A DNA stretch of 31,079 nucleotides from a virus. The stretch is taken from IMG/VR virus record IMGVR_UViG_3300014502_000023, positions 1 to 31,079 of that record; one strand, given 5' to 3'. The notes under the pieces were generated by a model. The model searched no databases and was not told the origin of the DNA. It worked only from the letters and a program-made list of their open reading frames with translations. The number at the start of each line of letters is the position of its first letter. Within the stretch, counting starts at the first letter, position 1. The position numbers and the translations under genes were made by a program. This document shows, one piece after another, positions 23,101-30,534 of the stretch.

Positions 23101-23765
23101 CCCGACCCGGATTCCACCGTCAGTACGGCGTCGATCTTCGTCTTCTCGTCGCTGGTGAACGTGGACGCGAACGCGGACAGGTGCTCACCGGCCTGCTCCC
23201 ACTGGGACTGGTGGTGTTCGAGCTGGCTCTGACGGGCGCCGTCGATCTTCTGGCCCTCGGAGTACTCCAGCCGACCCTTGGTGGAGACCATATAATTGGC
23301 CACCCGAGGGGACAACTTGCCCGCGTCCCGGGCCCCGTACTGCAACGGGTCCACCCGAAGCCCCCGGTCCACCCCGGCCCGGAACCGGCCCCGGAAGTCC
23401 CGGTTGACCGAACGGGTGGTGCGGTGGCCGCCGATGTCCCACTGCTCGTTGACCGCCTTGGCCACGCACGACAGCCGGGAGTCCCCGAGGTAGGACTCCA
23501 GGTCGGACAGCCAGCGGGCGGTCGCCGGATACCTCGGGTCGATGTCACGGCCGGTGGCCCGGTCGACGACATACCCTCGCCCCAGCTCGCGCTTGGCGAT
23601 CGCCACCTGCCCGGCCGCCCAGGCGCCCAGGGTGGGCTGCAGGATGGGGGCCAGCTGCGCGGCGCGCTCGTCCAGGACGGTGGCGACCACCTCGTCGATC
23701 AGGGCGGCCCCGTAGACGGGGTCGTCGGCCATCGTGGTGGCCAGGACCTGCAGAACGGTGGGCAC
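20187..23765 (-). CDS. Very large head-region protein (1192 aa), unknown; occupies the MuF position
   Basis: The GTG at 23765 is preceded by AAGGAG six bases upstream (23776-23771), which decides the start over one at 23843. The N-terminus is helical (VLQVLATTMADDPVYGAALI). Residues about 60-180 contain YPATARWLSDLESYLGDS, NRDFRGRFRAGVDRGLR and LSPRVANYMVSTKGRLEYSE. A central domain (about 490-600) holds VIIDADGDLTSQSVGTGDDH, RAGARMVTVVSSSGVYSLEF and DPSFRGGRANSDKAHGMYEA. A Pro/Thr/Gly-rich linker near 785-830 separates a mostly helical C-terminal third. I see no membrane segment and no confident enzyme motif. In Mu-like head modules the gene after the portal and its partners is usually a MuF minor head protein; this protein may fill that place, but I do not see the MuF signature. 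It could be an internal or ejected protein. Confidence 0.8.
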   Translation of the reverse strand: MPTVLQVLATTMADDPVYGAALIDEVVATVLDERAAQLAPILQPTLGAWAAGQVAIAKRELGRGYVVDRATGRDIDPRYPATARWLSDLESYLGDSRLSCVAKAVNEQWDIGGHRTTRSVNRDFRGRFRAGVDRGLRVDPLQYGARDAGKLSPRVANYMVSTKGRLEYSEGQKIDGARQSQLEHHQSQWEQAGEHLSAFASTFTSDEKTKIDAVLTVESGSGKISEIVFPLSELKNGIPHSAAWKLEDSLISVEIDAKPGASTEIDSRVAHFNAVGATGGMSMARLANVPSEKWSGLAQSFTDAAPTDSRLTRLFRQISSGGKVLGALDPSSKMSHMAQFVGDVGPQAEKVLGPHVQRAGYRYRGTEKEPDADLAAALRSREMGVITRTAAAHPDALPELAQTLAANGSGSGTLAPAGNRDNRMDPVAGAFRYQVARQLRSGQPISGDATVLGTRADVAAHHLLSTLPDNPFTAAVSRASGRTLPSQGVIIDADGDLTSQSVGTGDDHYLPFDLAGLNGLRGGQYVRTRQQGGLTAEDVYTAVRAGARMVTVVSSSGVYSLEFDPSFRGGRANSDKAHGMYEAYVRILDAVDGSGLYTKPLPPAQRASIRARAERIGEKPEEVDRLEAEYTATAVRESRTIDEDTMAALGEKAQASAAASMGYNQLSSQAKALRVNDIYEELVTAHHDDAATPLTLNAEGYDLAIQTLAGQYPYFIRSATYEPLTSKTGPGFLASRGQDVRAGVRQRTGATDAGYVKPRGITAGGNDRGGPNRSKPRGAYWEDRVATATLATTGAPPATPTGGDRPTPAGPGPVNPGTAAAVASDNAPDASSRLGARLAGDAPVFEATRDKLATTFANEVGRLTGTADLTGARGTTWETAGSNKAAYLAEADQQQWQEALAADPEGVAAVLTAPGKMEAALDKVFGANGGEDFFGEGGVKNGNTIFGATTMADAVAAMRLKGREIADLTYMAAPFTAPKTGEQAAFHTGPRAQGLPEIVNLDHAGALAAWTDTFDGKRAVAAAHSIGLEVGGRAGLVDVAEHVSEQVTTLAALNQAAALARTEERSRSGSITPANIDNILMRSKTSRGAAAAAMGVEPGDLDVLGLREEPTERALDLQRAWTLVTVARGVGYLDGEATLPKALRGLADPGQIPDQPFGKSATPARPQLRVLRPDHPLSQLVAARVAKGLAPL

Positions 23766-23778
23766 GGGGAGCTCCTTG

Positions 23779-25962
23779 TCAGCCGATCGAACCGCGGACC
23801 GAGACCATCCGCCCGCCCGGGACACGTCGAACAGTGGACACACGCGGGGTCAGCGCCCGGGTCAGGCCCTTGGGCAGCGCCGGGGCGGTCGGCAACCGGG
23901 GCGGCGCAGCGGCCAGCGCCTTGTCGAAGATCGGCGGCCTCCGGCTCAATTCCCTGTGCTGCTCGACGTACATATGCCGGAACCCAGCGGGCTCCTTGGG
24001 CCTCTGAGCTTGGCGGCGCAGATACGTGTCAAGGTCCACGGGAGTAAGACGAATCTGGGTATTGATCTGTGCCTTGCGCTTGAAGCGCGCAATGCGGGGT
24101 GCACCGGGTACAGCGATGCCCGCCGGCCCCGCCACGAACGGGGTCTTGCGCGAGGACTGCGAGGTGCCCTTCGCGGCGTGGATCTTGTTCTGGGTCGCGG
24201 CGTAGGAACGGGTGGCGTCCAGGTGGGTCAAGGCACCGGCGTCGACAGACCTGCCCAGTTTCTTCCACTCGTCCGGTCGGGCACGCCGGTTGGCCCAGAC
24301 GTGGGCGTGCGCGGCATAGCCACTGACGAAGTCACGGGGGCCCGCATTCGTTATCTTGGCCCGATTGCGGTAGTCAACCCCGGCGGCGGCATCGGCACGT
24401 GCCTCTTCGGCGCCGAGCTTGCGGGGGTTAGTATTGATCTGACCGTGGAGGCGCCACCCCGATCGAGCCGGTGCCGCGTGGGCGCGCTCGTGGGTGAGAA
24501 CGCCCCTCTTGATGTCCTTGCCTTGGCTGCCGTCGGCAATGGTGCTGTCGAGCAGGATGCGCGACGCCCCACCCTTGGCGCTGCCGCGCCGAACCGTCAA
24601 CCCCGCCGCGCCCTGTCGCTGCAAACCCCGGGCCGGGCCGTACCTGGGCGCGTCCGGTACCGGCACACCGTGTGGGTGGGCGGTCTCGGCGTTCGCCAGT
24701 GCCATGTCGTCGCGGGCGGCCGCGTGTTCCGGGGTGACCCCACGCAAGGCGGTGTACCGGTTCTCCCCGGGCGTCGCCGACCACCGCAGGCGGATCTTGG
24801 GAATGGCGGTGGCCTTCTTCCAGCCGACATCGGGAATGTAGGACTTGAACACCTCCGGGGCCAGGTGGCCGGGGGTGCGGCCTTCGCCGTAGACCCCGGT
24901 GCCGGCGCGCTCGTAGGCCTTGGCCTTGATCCGGCCCATCTGCTGGCCCCGGCGCCGGGCGGTCTTGACGTTGCTGGCGGCGGCGGCCCCGGAGGTGGCG
25001 ACCATGGTGGCGCCCAGAGAGGCCCAGCCGCGCCGCCCGCGCTTGAGGGCCTCGGCGGCGTAGTCGGCCCCGGCGGCGGTGGCGGTGGTGTTCAGTACCG
25101 CCGACCCGATCGCCGAACGCCGATCACCCCGCAGCCGGTCATAGCCCAGTTCGGCCTTGGGGGAGATCCGGTCCCGGTAGTGGGACAGGAAACGGTCGTC
25201 GCCCGCCTTGGCGACCCTGCTCGGGGTGGTGTCCAGGGCCTTGACCTCACGGCGCTGCACCCCGGCGCCGTTGAACGCGCCCGCGCTGCCGGTGGCGATC
25301 GAGGCGATCCCGACGGCGTCCGATGCCCGGGTCAACTTCGGTTCGACCGCGATCAGCCGGCCGGCGGCCCGGGTGGAGCGCACCTTGGGGGACAGGTGGG
25401 CCAGTCCGCGGGCGATCTGGGGGATGCGCAGTCCACCGGCGCCCAGTCCCAGCACGCCACCGGCGATGGCGATGTGGGAGGCCCGGCGTTTGCGCGAGAT
25501 CAGCTGCTCGCGGTCGGGGGCCGACATCGGCGCCGAGGGCGCCAACTTGGCGACGGCGCGGTTGCGGGTGCGCGGACCCGGGCCGGTGGCGGGCTGGCGC
25601 GCCGGGTCGGTGCGGGGCTGGTTCCACAGGTCGGCGCCAGTGGCGTGCCGGATGGCGGGGTCCACCAGGTCCGCGCGGGGGTTCAGCCGGTTCACCGGTT
25701 CGGAGTTGCGCCCGAGCAGGCCGTGGATGCCGACCCCGACCAGCGGCAGCCCGGTGGCCTGCAGCCCGCGCCGGCCGGCGAATCCGGCCGCGGTCCGCCC
25801 GATCCCGGCGGGGAGCCTGCGGTGCTTGGCGGCGTGCTTGGTCGCCGACCAGATGGTGGGGGTCCTGGTGTGGCGCAGGTAGACCCCCAGCCCGCCGGAG
25901 GCGGCCAGCATCGCGGCGCCCGCGCCCAGCTGTTCGGCGGAGTTGCGGCGGTCATTGCTCAT
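23779..25962 (-). CDS. Gly/Ala-rich head-region protein with HExxH metallopeptidase-like motif
   Basis: A 727-aa protein with ATG at 25962, coupled to the portal stop as ATGA; the frame extending to 26217 is a shadow. The N-terminus has a glycine-zipper-like segment ending GGLGVYLRHTR (residues 12-33). Further hydrophobic stretches lie near 56-83, 163-180, 215-235, 284-303 and 312-330. Residues 484-530 contain KRGVLTHERAHAAP and then LGAEEARADAAAG: HERAH is HExxH (His491, Glu492, His495), and Glu520/Asp524 fit the ExxxD of gluzincin metallopeptidases about 25 residues later. The sequence before it (SRILLDSTIADGS) resembles the strand that precedes the active helix in zincins. I infer a zinc-dependent peptidase domain within a virion protein. 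The substrate is unknown. The C-terminal 200 residues are basic. Confidence 0.78.
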   Translation of the reverse strand: MSNDRRNSAEQLGAGAAMLAASGGLGVYLRHTRTPTIWSATKHAAKHRRLPAGIGRTAAGFAGRRGLQATGLPLVGVGIHGLLGRNSEPVNRLNPRADLVDPAIRHATGADLWNQPRTDPARQPATGPGPRTRNRAVAKLAPSAPMSAPDREQLISRKRRASHIAIAGGVLGLGAGGLRIPQIARGLAHLSPKVRSTRAAGRLIAVEPKLTRASDAVGIASIATGSAGAFNGAGVQRREVKALDTTPSRVAKAGDDRFLSHYRDRISPKAELGYDRLRGDRRSAIGSAVLNTTATAAGADYAAEALKRGRRGWASLGATMVATSGAAAASNVKTARRRGQQMGRIKAKAYERAGTGVYGEGRTPGHLAPEVFKSYIPDVGWKKATAIPKIRLRWSATPGENRYTALRGVTPEHAAARDDMALANAETAHPHGVPVPDAPRYGPARGLQRQGAAGLTVRRGSAKGGASRILLDSTIADGSQGKDIKRGVLTHERAHAAPARSGWRLHGQINTNPRKLGAEEARADAAAGVDYRNRAKITNAGPRDFVSGYAAHAHVWANRRARPDEWKKLGRSVDAGALTHLDATRSYAATQNKIHAAKGTSQSSRKTPFVAGPAGIAVPGAPRIARFKRKAQINTQIRLTPVDLDTYLRRQAQRPKEPAGFRHMYVEQHRELSRRPPIFDKALAAAPPRLPTAPALPKGLTRALTPRVSTVRRVPGGRMVSVRGSIG

Positions 25963-27554
25963 GAGCCTGCCTTCTTCGCAGCCGGTTTCGCCGTGGCCGC
26001 GCCGGGCTTGGCCCCACCCGTCGCCCCGGCGCCACCCGGAGATTGGGCGGCGGCCAGCCCGGTGGTGGTGGTGACGTAGTCCATGTTGGCCTGGGCGAAC
26101 GCGGTGGCCTGGGTGCGCAGCTGCAATTGGCGGCGTTGTTCCATCGCGTCGTCGTCGAGCTGGGGCAGCCGGGCGGCCTGGCGGACGAAGTTCTCCAGCT
26201 CGGCGTCGGGGAACCACATCACCCCGGCGGCCTGCATGGCGCCCATGAACTGGCCCAGCACGGCGATGTCGGGGGCGTCCACGTCGGCCGGGACGAACGT
26301 CGGCAGCGCTTCGAGGTTCCAGCCGTTGAGGGCGAACAGTTTCGGCACGGCGTGCCGGTTGATCACGTCTGCCATCGCGACGGCGATCGAGTTCAGCGCG
26401 GACCGGAAGATGCCGGTCTTGTCGGTGTGCAGGCTGTAGGAGCCGACCTGCTCGTGCCCGACCAGGATGAAGTCAGCCAGGACGGTGATCAGCATGTTCC
26501 GTTCGTGCCGCTGGATGATCTCGGAGGTGGAGAACGCCCGGCCGCCCCCCGATCCCAGCAGCTCGAACTCGTACAGCGGCTGCTTGGTGTCCTGGTCGTA
26601 CTCGTTGGGGAAGACGATGCCTTCCTGCTCGTCGCGGCGCACCGAGCGGACCAGCTTCTGGAAGTTCTTCACCAGCTCGGCGTTCGGGGTGCCGGGTTTT
26701 GCGGTCAGCAGCTGGGAGGGGACCTTGACGATCGGCAGCCCGGCCAGGTCGCGCTCGACCCCGACGGCCTCGATCTCCTCGATCCGCTTCTTGAAGTACC
26801 AGGGCCGGTAGGCGTTGCGCAACAAGCTCGTGCCCTCGGGGTTGCCCTTCTTGGGGGCGTTGCGGAACAGCAGCGAACGGTTAATCGGGATGGTGGCCTG
26901 CTGGTAGAGCGGTGGGGCCAGCTGGACCAGGGCCTTGGTGTCCCCGGTGGTGTCGAATACCCAGCGCAGGTAGGTCTCTTGGGCCCGGATCGGGAGCTTG
27001 CGCCAGCCGATCAGCCCGTCGGTGTGCTTGGACCGGGTCGCCGAGCTGGACTCGTTCGGCCCGACCCGCCTCTTGTAGACCACCTCGTGCCAGCTCCACC
27101 CGTACACCAGGTGGGACAGGGCCTCGGAGATGAAGGAGGCCCAGGAGTGGTTCATGTCGTCCTTGACGGACTCCAGGAACTTGGCCGCCTCGGTGTCGCC
27201 CGGGGTCTTCCCGGCGGGCTTGACGTGCCAGTCCATGCCCATCAGCAACCGGTTGATGGTGAACAGCAACGCCCCGATGATCGGCTCGTTGTCGCTCATC
27301 TCCTTGAACACCGCCACCGCCTTGCGCCCGCGCAGGCCGGGCAGGAACTCCTCGTCCACGTAGCCGGCGGCGTGCTTGAGGCCGGTGACACCGAGCTCGG
27401 CCATCGGGGAGGCCTTTGCGGATTCCTGGAGTGCGGACAGGTCCTCCCCGCTGGCCTCCAGGTCGGTGTAGGGGGCCTGACGGGTCGAGGCCTCCGCACG
27501 GCCGACGCCGTCGCCGCGGATGCTCGGATCCCCCGGCGGGCGGGTCGGGCTCAT
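25959..27554 (-). CDS. Portal protein (Mu gp29-like, DUF935)
   Basis: A 531-aa protein, ATG at 27554 overlapping the previous stop as ATGA. After a short disordered leader, residues about 85-150 contain FKEMSDNEPIIGALLFTINR, LLMGMDWHVKPAG and WASFISEALSHLVYGWSWHE, the characteristic opening of DUF935-type portals. Next come the wing and stem regions, with PINRSLLFRNAPKKGNPEG, LLRNAYRPWYFKKRIEEI and ERDLAGLPIVKVPSQ, then GRAFSTSEIIQRHERNML and the crown-like C-terminal helices. The last 35 residues are a low-complexity Ala/Gly/Lys tail. The dodecameric portal is the DNA entry and exit pore of the head and the nucleation point for capsid assembly. Terminase genes, normally just upstream, are not between the adhesins and this gene and may lie further right. 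Confidence 0.93.
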   Translation of the reverse strand: MSPTRPPGDPSIRGDGVGRAEASTRQAPYTDLEASGEDLSALQESAKASPMAELGVTGLKHAAGYVDEEFLPGLRGRKAVAVFKEMSDNEPIIGALLFTINRLLMGMDWHVKPAGKTPGDTEAAKFLESVKDDMNHSWASFISEALSHLVYGWSWHEVVYKRRVGPNESSSATRSKHTDGLIGWRKLPIRAQETYLRWVFDTTGDTKALVQLAPPLYQQATIPINRSLLFRNAPKKGNPEGTSLLRNAYRPWYFKKRIEEIEAVGVERDLAGLPIVKVPSQLLTAKPGTPNAELVKNFQKLVRSVRRDEQEGIVFPNEYDQDTKQPLYEFELLGSGGGRAFSTSEIIQRHERNMLITVLADFILVGHEQVGSYSLHTDKTGIFRSALNSIAVAMADVINRHAVPKLFALNGWNLEALPTFVPADVDAPDIAVLGQFMGAMQAAGVMWFPDAELENFVRQAARLPQLDDDAMEQRRQLQLRTQATAFAQANMDYVTTTTGLAAAQSPGGAGATGGAKPGAATAKPAAKKAGS

Positions 27555-28075
27555 GAGGCGCGCTTGTTCCGGGCGTGGGCCAGGATCGCCCCGGCCGCCC
27601 CGAGCCCGGCGCCGACCCCGAGCAGGCGCCCACCACCGCGGCGCATCGCGGCAGCGGTCGGCCCGATGTCGGAAGCGGCGCGGGAGGCCGCCGAATGCGC
27701 GATGGTCGCGTGGTCGAGGCGTTCGGTGGCCGAGACGACCTGGCGGTTGGCCATCGAGACCCGGTTGTCATTGGTCCAGCGGGTGCCCAGCGGCTTGGCG
27801 GCCCGGGTAGCCGTTCGGTCGGCAACGGTGGCGTTGGCCCGGTCGACGCCGCGCTGGGCCATCCCCACCTTGTCCCAGGCGGCGGCGGCCTTGGCCGGCG
27901 CCGTGCGGGGAAGGCGGGCCGCACCCACGATCTGCTGGCCGCCGCGGGCACCGGCCAGGGCGCCCGCACCCAACGTCGCGTTGGCCAGGTTGACCCGGGA
28001 GGGGGCGGGCGGGGCGTAGGGGTCGTCATAGGCCTTGCCCACGGACGCGGTGCCGCCGTACCTGGCCTGGGTCAC
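27551..28075 (-). CDS. Small Gly/Ala-rich protein with C-terminal hydrophobic segment
   Basis: A 174-aa protein. The GTG at 28075 has GGAGG seven bases upstream. The protein is Ala/Arg-rich and helical, with a Tyr/Pro-rich opening (YGGTASVGKAYDDPYAPPAP), amphipathic helices (MAQRGVDRANATVADRTATR), and a C-terminal glycine-zipper-like segment, RLLGVGAGLGAAGAILAHAR followed by NKRAS. That ending matches the pattern in the 727-aa and 578-aa proteins. The gene lies after the endolysin and before the portal. A holin role was considered because of its place next to the endolysin, but it has only one clear hydrophobic segment and resembles the head proteins more. Function is unknown. Confidence 0.65.
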   Translation of the reverse strand: MTQARYGGTASVGKAYDDPYAPPAPSRVNLANATLGAGALAGARGGQQIVGAARLPRTAPAKAAAAWDKVGMAQRGVDRANATVADRTATRAAKPLGTRWTNDNRVSMANRQVVSATERLDHATIAHSAASRAASDIGPTAAAMRRGGGRLLGVGAGLGAAGAILAHARNKRAS

Positions 28076-28161
28076 TGTGGGGCCTCCATCCGAATACGGT
28101 CACCCACAGGCTACGGCCAAGCACGCTCCGTGGCCGGTCGCGGCGCGGCCCTGCGGCCAGG
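28076..28161 (-). other. 86-nt gap between endolysin and 174-aa gene
   Basis: This gap holds the GGAGG ribosome binding site of the downstream gene. An imperfect GC-rich inverted repeat (TGGCCG ... CGGCCA, 17-nt loop) lies close to the endolysin stop. TTGGCC followed about 18 nt later by TATTCG is a weak promoter-like pair. None of these is convincing, but the gap is a natural boundary between the adhesin/lysis genes and the head operon. Confidence 0.3.
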
Positions 28162-28929
28162 TCAGTGCGGCGGGGTGACCGGACCCGCCAGCGCCTTGAG
28201 CTGGCCTGCCAGGGCGGTCACGATCACCGTCAGGGCGTCCAACTTGGCGCCCAGGGCGGCGATGTCGTCGGTCAGGCCGCCACCCCGGGCCGCGGCCACC
28301 AACCGGTCCTGGGCCAGCTCCGGGGGCTTGCCGGGGCCCACCGGCCACCCGGCGGACCAGACAGCGGCGGCGTATTCAGCGGGGCTGGGCATGGGGTCCT
28401 CCGGGGGAGTGAGCAAGGGGGCGAGGTCGAAGGCGCCGGTGGTGACCAGGTGGTAGGCGGGGTCGCCGGGACAGTCGGTGGAGTACAGGTTGCGGTGCCC
28501 GATGACCTTGGTGGCGTTCGGCCAGCGGGCCAGCCACACGTGCTGGCGCCACCAGGCCACCCCGGCGATCGCATCGGGCGTGGGGGTGTCCCCGACCCCG
28601 ATCAAGATGGTGACCGCCCCCCAGGCCGCGTTCACCAACTGGTTGCCGTTGGCCGCGGAGCGATGAGAGGCCCCGCGCAGGTCGAAGACCCGCCCGGCCT
28701 GGTCGACGGCCGCGTTGTAGGCGATATCGTTCCAGTCCCGCGGCGGGCTGACGTGCATCCGCCGCTCGGCCTCCAACCGGGACGCCGACTGCGCCAGACT
28801 CGCCAGCGTCCCGTACGCGGACGTCGAGCCGGTGTAGTGCACCGCGATCCCGGCCGGGGAATCGATCGGGGTCAGATTGGTGGGCAGGGGGGAAGAGGTC
28901 CACGCGCTGCGTGGGAGAAGGGTGGTCAT
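28162..28929 (-). CDS. Endolysin, N-acetylmuramoyl-L-alanine amidase (Amidase_2/PGRP fold)
   Basis: A 255-aa enzyme expected to cut the amide bond between N-acetylmuramic acid and the peptide stem at lysis. ATG 28929 overlaps the adhesin stop as ATGA. Zinc-ligand candidates are His31 (GIAVHYTG), His145 and Cys153 (GHRNLYSTDCPGD; the eight-residue His-Cys spacing is as in T7 lysozyme). Tyr71 in DWNDIAYNAAVD is the likely catalytic tyrosine. There is no signal peptide, so a holin is needed for export. After a Pro-rich linker near residues 175-180, the C-terminal part (YAAAVWSAGWPVG and a helix LGAKLDALTVIVTALAGQLK) may be a wall-binding or oligomerisation part. The catalytic domain is certain; the C-terminal role is not. 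Confidence 0.95.
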   Translation of the reverse strand: MTTLLPRSAWTSSPLPTNLTPIDSPAGIAVHYTGSTSAYGTLASLAQSASRLEAERRMHVSPPRDWNDIAYNAAVDQAGRVFDLRGASHRSAANGNQLVNAAWGAVTILIGVGDTPTPDAIAGVAWWRQHVWLARWPNATKVIGHRNLYSTDCPGDPAYHLVTTGAFDLAPLLTPPEDPMPSPAEYAAAVWSAGWPVGPGKPPELAQDRLVAAARGGGLTDDIAALGAKLDALTVIVTALAGQLKALAGPVTPPH

Positions 28930-30500
28930 GACCAGTACGCCACCGTCACGAGGCCAGCTGCACCCGCGGCGCCCGCGGTGGACCCCGCGCCGCCACCGCC
29001 GCCACCGGCGCCAGGAACCTGCCCGGGAGTGGCCGGTTGGGAGGTGGCACCGGCCTGAACGGTGGGCGGGTAGTAGGCGCCACCAGTGCCACCGTTACCG
29101 GAGGCTCGGGCGTTCCCAGCGGTCCCGCCGGTCGGGCCAGACCCAACCACGGAGGTCAAAGGGGCAGGTGCAGCACCTAGCAACGGGCCGGGGCTGGCAG
29201 TCACCGACTGCCAGTACAGCGACGCGGGCAATGCGCGGGCGGTCCAGTTGATCCCGTCGGCGCTGGACGCCGCAACCAGACCACTCCCGCCCTGTGCCAC
29301 AGCGACGAACTGCCCGCCGCCGTAGGTCACCGCATACCACTGGGGCGCATAGGGCAGCAAGCGTGCGGTCCAGTTGATCCCGTCCGGGCTGGACGCCGCT
29401 GTACTTGAAGATTGGGCGACAGCGACGAACATCCCGCCGCCGTAGGTCACTGATTGCCAGTACGCATTAGCAGGGAGGGTGCGGGATGTCCAGGTGATCC
29501 CGTCCGGGCTCGACGCGGCCACGTTCGATTGATAGGCGACAGCGACGAACATTCCGCCGCCGTAGGTCACCGCATACCACTGGGGCGCATAGGGCAGCAA
29601 GCGTGCGGTCCAGTTGATCCCGTCGGCGCTGGACGCCGCAACCAGACCACTCCCGCCCTGTGCCACAGCGACGAACTGCCCGCCGCCGTAGGTCACTGAC
29701 TGCCAAGTCTGATTAGTGGCAAGCATTGTGCGTGCGGTCCAGGTGATCCCGTCCGGGCTCGACGCACCGTTCCCAACGTCCTGGGCGACAGCGAAGAACA
29801 TCCCGCCGCCGTAGGTCACCGACTGCCAAACGCTAACCACGGGTAGGGTGCGCGTGGTCCAGGTGATTCCGTCTGGGCTGGATGCCGCTACAGCGGTAGA
29901 GCGGCCGACGGCTACGAACATCCCATTCCCGTAGGCCGCTGATTGCCAGTTCGTGATGGAAGGCATAGTTCGGGCGGTCCACGTGATTCCGTCTGGGCTG
30001 GATGCTGAGCCGTTTGTGCCATTCGCGTGGGCGACGAACATGCACATAGCGCTAGTCGGCACGCCGCCGCCGCCGCCTCCAACGGAACTTGCGGGCATCA
30101 ATGCGGTCGCCGCGTTCGGACCGCCGACGATCGCGCCCCCGCTGCCACCGGTGGCCGTCACTGCCCCGAAGATGGAACTACCTCCGCTACCGCCGACCGC
30201 CCCCGCAGCTCCCCCGGCGCCCGCTGCCCCCACAGTCAACGTCGTCGCCCCAGTGACCGCAACCCCCGGGAAGGTCAGGACTTGCCCGCCGTTACCCCCG
30301 TTGCCCGAATAGATCCCGCTCATACCGCCCCCACCGCCGCCTGCGCCTATGACAGTCACATCACAAATCAGCGGATTGGCCGCGGACACAGCCGCTCCAT
30401 TGACCAGGGCGGGCGGGGTGAAGGTCCCCGAAGTGGTGAACGGCACCACGGTGCGGACCTGCCCCGGGGTCGGTCTGGGGGGAAGCGTTCCGATGATCAT
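28926..30500 (-). CDS. Glycine-rich adhesin with a seven-unit Asp-box propeller
   Basis: A 524-aa protein, ATG at 30500 with AAGGAG five bases upstream. Residues 20-150 start like a phage glycine-rich tail-adhesin domain (VVPFTTSGTFTPP, then DVTVIGAGGGGGG). Residues about 151-434 are seven repeats of 40-42 residues, each with an Asp box, S-(S/A)-x-D-G-I-(T/N)-W-T, at positions near 167, 207, 247, 290, 330, 370 and 412, followed by WQSVTYGGGMFVAVA-type strands. Seven Asp-box units suggest a seven-bladed beta-propeller. The final part is again glycine-rich and ends GLVTVAYWS, as such domains normally do. It is probably a receptor-binding tail fibre or spike (inference). It couples directly to the endolysin. 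Confidence 0.85.
   Translation of the reverse strand: MIIGTLPPRPTPGQVRTVVPFTTSGTFTPPALVNGAAVSAANPLICDVTVIGAGGGGGGMSGIYSGNGGNGGQVLTFPGVAVTGATTLTVGAAGAGGAAGAVGGSGGSSIFGAVTATGGSGGAIVGGPNAATALMPASSVGGGGGGVPTSAMCMFVAHANGTNGSASSPDGITWTARTMPSITNWQSAAYGNGMFVAVGRSTAVAASSPDGITWTTRTLPVVSVWQSVTYGGGMFFAVAQDVGNGASSPDGITWTARTMLATNQTWQSVTYGGGQFVAVAQGGSGLVAASSADGINWTARLLPYAPQWYAVTYGGGMFVAVAYQSNVAASSPDGITWTSRTLPANAYWQSVTYGGGMFVAVAQSSSTAASSPDGINWTARLLPYAPQWYAVTYGGGQFVAVAQGGSGLVAASSADGINWTARALPASLYWQSVTASPGPLLGAAPAPLTSVVGSGPTGGTAGNARASGNGGTGGAYYPPTVQAGATSQPATPGQVPGAGGGGGGAGSTAGAAGAAGLVTVAYWS
29199..30050 (-). repeat. Seven tandem 120-126-nt Asp-box repeats
   Basis: The repeats encode the propeller blades. Exact DNA matches run across units: 29239-29330 equals 29605-29696 (92 nt, 366 nt apart), and 29314-29384 equals 29554-29624 (71 nt, 240 nt apart). 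This shows unit-by-unit recombination. Confidence 0.9.
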
Positions 30501-30534
30501 CGTTGCTCCTTGTCGGCCGGCGAAGAGGTAGCGG

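Noticed and set aside
20412-24047. A plus-strand open frame of about 1211 codons
   Set aside because: It is antisense to the 1192-aa gene, which has a strong ribosome binding site and is coupled to its operon. It has low-complexity composition and no start signal.
25963-26217. Extended N-terminus of the 727-aa protein
   Set aside because: It would overlap the portal gene by 250 nt and is Arg/His/Pro-rich shadow sequence. ATG 25962 overlaps the portal stop as ATGA.
23734-28019. Long plus-strand frames opposite the 727-aa gene and the portal
   Set aside because: They are antisense shadows of genes with a recognised portal and metallopeptidase-like motif.
27551-28075. Holin for the endolysin
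   Set aside because: It has only one clear hydrophobic segment at the very C-terminus of a long Ala/Arg-rich protein. The segment matches those in head proteins, so a holin call is not supported.
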